A stretch of 9,341 nt of DNA, taken from Flavobacteriales bacterium CG_4_9_14_3_um_filter_32_8 (GTDB taxonomy: Bacteria; Bacteroidota; Bacteroidia; Flavobacteriales_E; Vicingaceae). The position numbers were made by a program, and so were the translations under genes. The DNA lies in assembly GCA_002790175.1 (NCBI GenBank), contig PFUQ01000191.1:1-9341 (forward strand), in the 5' to 3' direction. Position 1 is the first letter of the stretch, and each line of letters opens with the position of its first letter. Below, piece by piece: positions 6,384 through 9,341 of the stretch. The notes below the pieces were generated by a model that had not been told where the DNA came from, ran no database searches, and saw only the letters and a list, made by a program, of their open reading frames with translations.

Positions 6384-9098
6384 TTATTTCAATACGCTAA
6401 CCGTACTTTTAATAATATCCACTTTCATATTTCCACCAGGAGTTAAAATGTAGAAGTAAGTACCATCAGAAATATCTTTTGGTCCCCAATTATTTTGATA
6501 ATCGCTGCTTTCAAAAATTTTATTTCCCCATCTGTTAAATATGACTAATGAACTTCCTGGATAATGTTCTAATCCATCAAAAACAAGGTAATCGTTAGAG
6601 CCATCACCGTTTGGAGTTATTACGTTTGGAGCAATGATATTACAATCATCACCCATATTGTCAACAAAAACCTGGATGGACTTAGCACAATTATTGCCAT
6701 CCGTAACAGTAAGTGTGTAAGTACCAGATAATACATTGTATAGGTTTGGAGTAACATCACCTCTATCCCAGTAGTAACTATATGATGGACTTCCGGAAAT
6801 AATTGTTGAGAAAATAGTTCCTCTAAAAGCCAAACAAGTGTCTTCAATTGGAGCTAGTGAAAAACTAGGTACAGGATTAACTGTAATAATCATGGTGTCT
6901 AAGTTTCCACAATTACCACCGATGGTGTAGGTTATTAAATGTTGTCCAATTCCTGCTACAGCTGGATTAAATTCACCAGTAGAAGAGTTGGTAATTCCAT
7001 TTCCACTCCAAGTACCTCCTCCATTAGCGGAGGTTAAAGTAACTACTGAATTATTTTCACATTTTGGTCCAATAGCTGTTATGGTTGCATTGGCTAACGG
7101 AGTTACTGTTAAATTAGTGGTAACAATACTATCACAACCAAATGGAGAAACAGTAAGCGTGTCAATATAAATACCAGCTTGATTAACCACTAAACCGCCA
7201 GGCAAAGTATAATTATCTCCTTGACAGATGCTAACATTTTGACTTCCAAAAACAGTTGGAATAACTGCAACTGTAAATGTATCATTTGCAAAACAGCCAT
7301 TATTATAATTAACAGTAACCCATACGTTACCAGCAGAACTCACATTAATAAAGGAACTTGAACTTCCAGTTGACCATAAATAGGTTGCTCCAGAAGGGAT
7401 AGAAGGAACAGCGGTAAGTGTAGTATTATCTCCTTGACAAAATGTAGCATTTCCAGTTATATTAACTGTAGGATTATTATTTACAACGACTACAGAAGGA
7501 GAAGTTGCTGTACAACCAAAAGAGTTGGTTACAGTAACGCTATATGTTCCATTTAATACCACAATAGAATCGTTGGTACTTCCATTCGACCAAGTGTAAG
7601 AGGTATATAAACTGGCAGAATCTATATACAAAGTTGTTGGATTGCTACTGCAAGTAAATAAAGCACCTAAAATAGCTGGAGTTGGAAGTGGATTCTCTAC
7701 TACGTCTGCCATAACTGTTTTAAAACAACCATTTAATTCGGAAGTCACCCAGTATTCACCACCATTCGTAACAGAAATAGAAGTGTCAATAGAACCTGTA
7801 TTCCAAATATAAGAAGTAAAGTTAGTAGGACTTACGGTTAGTGTAGTTGATCCTCCATCGCAAAAATCGAGTACTCCAGTAATAACTGGGTTAAAGGCGG
7901 ATAAGCCAGTAGTATCCACAAAAATATTAAGATTAACTATGGTGGTTTGTGCGGGAATTCCATCATCTGTAGCGGTGTAGGTAATGGTGTTCATGCCAGC
8001 ATTTGCTGGAGAGGCAATAATTTGTACGGTTGAATTTGCTGGGTTTCCAGGCGTATTGGTCAAAACTGAAAATCCAGGGGTACCATATAAATTAATTGCT
8101 ACAGTTGTAGTTTGTCCGATTTCTGGTGATAAAAAAAGAGAACTGATAAGTAATGTATCATTTATTCCACAAACTCGAAGGGTATCACAAGCACCACCGC
8201 CACCATTAAAAAGGGCAGGAGTAAAGTTGGCAATTGGAGCAATATTGGTTCCACTACAAGCATTAAAGAAAAAAGATTGATTGTCTAACCAGCTTACGCC
8301 ATCATTAGCACCGCCACCACCATCATAAGCAGCACCAGGCTGATCGAAACGACCTAGTTGAATAAAATTAACACCATCACCTTTATTAACACCAACTGTT
8401 GCAGGTGTTCCGCCGAATCCATTTACACCACCTGATGCAGAGCCTGTAGTCCATTGCATATCACCATAACAAAATGCTATGTTATTACCTGGAGGTAAAA
8501 CTGGGTCAGTTCCATCAGTAATAATTAGCTGAAAAGAATTTAATTTATCTACAGCCATACTATAATAACCCACTCCTTCCCAGTTGACATACATTGCAGT
8601 TGGTGTAATTTTATATTGTACAGTACCAGCACCTCGAGTATCCACATCACCCCAAAAAGGTGCAACCATTACGTAACTGGCACTTGGAAAAGGGCTAGAA
8701 GAAAAAGTCGAATAAGCTGTTCCAAAAGAGACATTTCCATTGTTATTGATAAATAAATTGGTATAGTTGGTTCCGTATAAACAAAAGTTGAAAGGAATGG
8801 AGAGCGAACCAGTACTTCCATCATCATTGGGAGCCATAGCTAAGGTGTAAGTGGCATCTGGAGCTACATAACATCCACAACCACCTGATTGTTTGTAATT
8901 AGTAGCACTTTCTCTTAAATCTTTTAACGATGGTGCAAAAATAGTTGCCGCATTAGTAAATTGAAAATTAGTAGGCAATGTTCCCTGTTCTTTCATTATT
9001 TGATAAGATTGCACTTCATTTGAGGTTGAAGATGTACTTTGTGCTGTTACCGAAAATGAAACAGCTACAAATAAAGATGCAAGTAATAAATTTCTCAT
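6384..9098 (-). CDS. Secreted nidogen-like / multi-Ig protein with type B T9SS C-terminal domain
   Basis: This 904-residue exported protein has a signal peptide at 1-19 (SVTA before Q20). A GGCGC motif (C74, C76) precedes a nidogen-like (NIDO) domain at about 95-282. That domain includes IPFNFCLYG, INNNGNVSFG and APFWGDVDT, and closes with a Gly-rich stretch and C281. An Ig/cadherin-like domain (about 285-395) follows. Six Ig/PKD-like modules then run over about 402-814, each with one cysteine pair: C413/458, C483/529, C554/602, C625/655, C680/730 and C755/804. Residues about 821-904 are the 'gliding motility-associated' C-terminal domain: ITPNGDGSNDYLVF, SLVIFNRWGNKIFES, NNW, SDGTYFYIL. In Flavobacteria this domain directs export through the T9SS and attachment to, or release from, the cell surface. 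No enzyme domain is visible, so a surface adhesin or matrix role is an inference. The start ATG directly precedes the signal peptide, and a promoter lies upstream. The gene is probably monocistronic within the window, since the terminator closes it. Confidence 0.95.
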   Translation of the reverse strand: MRNLLLASLFVAVSFSVTAQSTSSTSNEVQSYQIMKEQGTLPTNFQFTNAATIFAPSLKDLRESATNYKQSGGCGCYVAPDATYTLAMAPNDDGSTGSLSIPFNFCLYGTNYTNLFINNNGNVSFGTAYSTFSSSPFPSASYVMVAPFWGDVDTRGAGTVQYKITPTAMYVNWEGVGYYSMAVDKLNSFQLIITDGTDPVLPPGNNIAFCYGDMQWTTGSASGGVNGFGGTPATVGVNKGDGVNFIQLGRFDQPGAAYDGGGGANDGVSWLDNQSFFFNACSGTNIAPIANFTPALFNGGGGACDTLRVCGINDTLLISSLFLSPEIGQTTTVAINLYGTPGFSVLTNTPGNPANSTVQIIASPANAGMNTITYTATDDGIPAQTTIVNLNIFVDTTGLSAFNPVITGVLDFCDGGSTTLTVSPTNFTSYIWNTGSIDTSISVTNGGEYWVTSELNGCFKTVMADVVENPLPTPAILGALFTCSSNPTTLYIDSASLYTSYTWSNGSTNDSIVVLNGTYSVTVTNSFGCTATSPSVVVVNNNPTVNITGNATFCQGDNTTLTAVPSIPSGATYLWSTGSSSSFINVSSAGNVWVTVNYNNGCFANDTFTVAVIPTVFGSQNVSICQGDNYTLPGGLVVNQAGIYIDTLTVSPFGCDSIVTTNLTVTPLANATITAIGPKCENNSVVTLTSANGGGTWSGNGITNSSTGEFNPAVAGIGQHLITYTIGGNCGNLDTMIITVNPVPSFSLAPIEDTCLAFRGTIFSTIISGSPSYSYYWDRGDVTPNLYNVLSGTYTLTVTDGNNCAKSIQVFVDNMGDDCNIIAPNVITPNGDGSNDYLVFDGLEHYPGSSLVIFNRWGNKIFESSDYQNNWGPKDISDGTYFYILTPGGNMKVDIIKSTVSVLK

Positions 9099-9149
9099 AA
9101 TTATAATTTTATCTATGTAATTGACGGTTTTTACTTAAAATAAGTTGCA

Positions 9150-9180
9150 CGAAGGTACTAAAAAACATAGAATTTCACAA
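9150..9180 (-). promoter_or_regulatory. Bacteroidota-type promoter of the nidogen-like gene
   Basis: On the minus strand, TTG (9180-9178) is followed after 20 nt by TACCTTCG (9157-9150). This fits the Bacteroidota sigma pattern TTG, 17-23 nt, TAnnTTTG, with one mismatch in the -7 box. Transcription would start roughly 45 nt before the ATG at 9098. No operator or riboswitch-like structure was seen in the short leader. Confidence 0.6.
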
Positions 9181-9341
9181 GGGATTCACTTCCTATTAAT
9201 TATTCAGCTTTCCAATAATCGATATATAACTTTGAATTTTTAAGCCATTAAAGAATAGGAAAGGATAAATTGATGTCCCTTAAATCCGCAGACAAATGTT
9301 AAAAAGAAAGTTGAAAAGTCAATAAAACTAATGCTTTAAAG
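9181..9341. other. Right-edge intergenic sequence, no gene recognised
   Basis: This is AT-rich sequence upstream of the nidogen-like gene, with stops in all frames after short stretches. The longest candidates are a few codons and lack any recognisable motif. A TAACTTTG on the plus strand at 9227-9234 matches a -7 box, but there is no TTG at the expected -33 distance. A neighbouring gene may begin or end beyond 9341. Confidence 0.6.

Noticed and set aside
6620..6847. 75-residue open frame inside the nidogen-like gene
   Set aside because: Alternate-frame shadow; the main frame encodes well-matched Ig-like modules through this stretch.
7984..8280. 98-residue open frame antisense to the nidogen-like gene
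   Set aside because: Antisense shadow with Pro-rich composition produced by Gly codons of the real gene.
8160..8340. CCACCG-type short repeats in the nidogen-like gene as a tandem repeat or microsatellite
   Set aside because: These are codons for two short glycine stretches (residues about 260-263 and 299-302), not a regular repeat array.
9227..9234. TAACTTTG on the plus strand as a promoter for a gene beyond the right edge
   Set aside because: It fits the -7 consensus exactly but has no -33 element, and no start codon with an open frame follows in the window.

Overview
The window looks like chromosomal DNA from a member of the Bacteroidota, most likely a Flavobacteriia-type organism. The evidence is AT-rich sequence, a Bacteroidota-type promoter (TTG, 20 nt, TACCTTCG), a large secreted protein with the 'gliding motility-associated' type B sorting domain of the type IX secretion system (T9SS), and a second giant secreted protein built from lamin-tail and Ig-like modules. 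The genus cannot be told from the sequence alone. No phage, transposase, CRISPR, rRNA or tRNA signal was seen.

Layout. Bases 1-321 (+) are the C-terminal end of an unrecognised protein cut by the left edge. Convergent to it, 393-1574 (-) encodes a 12-helix major facilitator superfamily (MFS) transporter that appears to start at TTG. Upstream of it on the same strand, 1812-2822 (-) is aspartate-semialdehyde dehydrogenase (asd) with all expected catalytic residues. The 237-bp gap between these two genes is mostly filled by a 157-bp composite palindrome (1607-1763) that can fold into a branched structure. After a 125-bp divergent intergenic region, 2948-6331 (+) encodes a 1127-residue secreted protein: signal peptide, LamG/ConA-like domain, three Ig-like plus lamin-tail units, and a FlgD-like C-terminal domain. 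A strong bidirectional terminator at 6333-6369 separates it from the convergent 6384-9098 (-), a 904-residue secreted protein with a nidogen-like N-terminal domain, a run of Ig-like modules with regularly spaced cysteines, and a type B T9SS C-terminal domain. The promoter of that gene is visible at 9150-9180. The remaining right edge holds no recognisable gene.

How the genes relate. asd is a housekeeping gene for the lysine/diaminopimelate, threonine and methionine branch. The transporter sits downstream of it but need not be functionally linked. The two giant surface proteins are convergent and share a terminator, so they are not one operon. Both look like cell-surface or secreted adhesin or matrix-type proteins, and no catalytic domain is visible in either. 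I see no clear new defence or mobile system here. The least explained items are the branched palindrome, the cysteine pair that is gained or lost as a unit between the lamin-tail domains, and the different C-terminal export signals of the two neighbouring giants.
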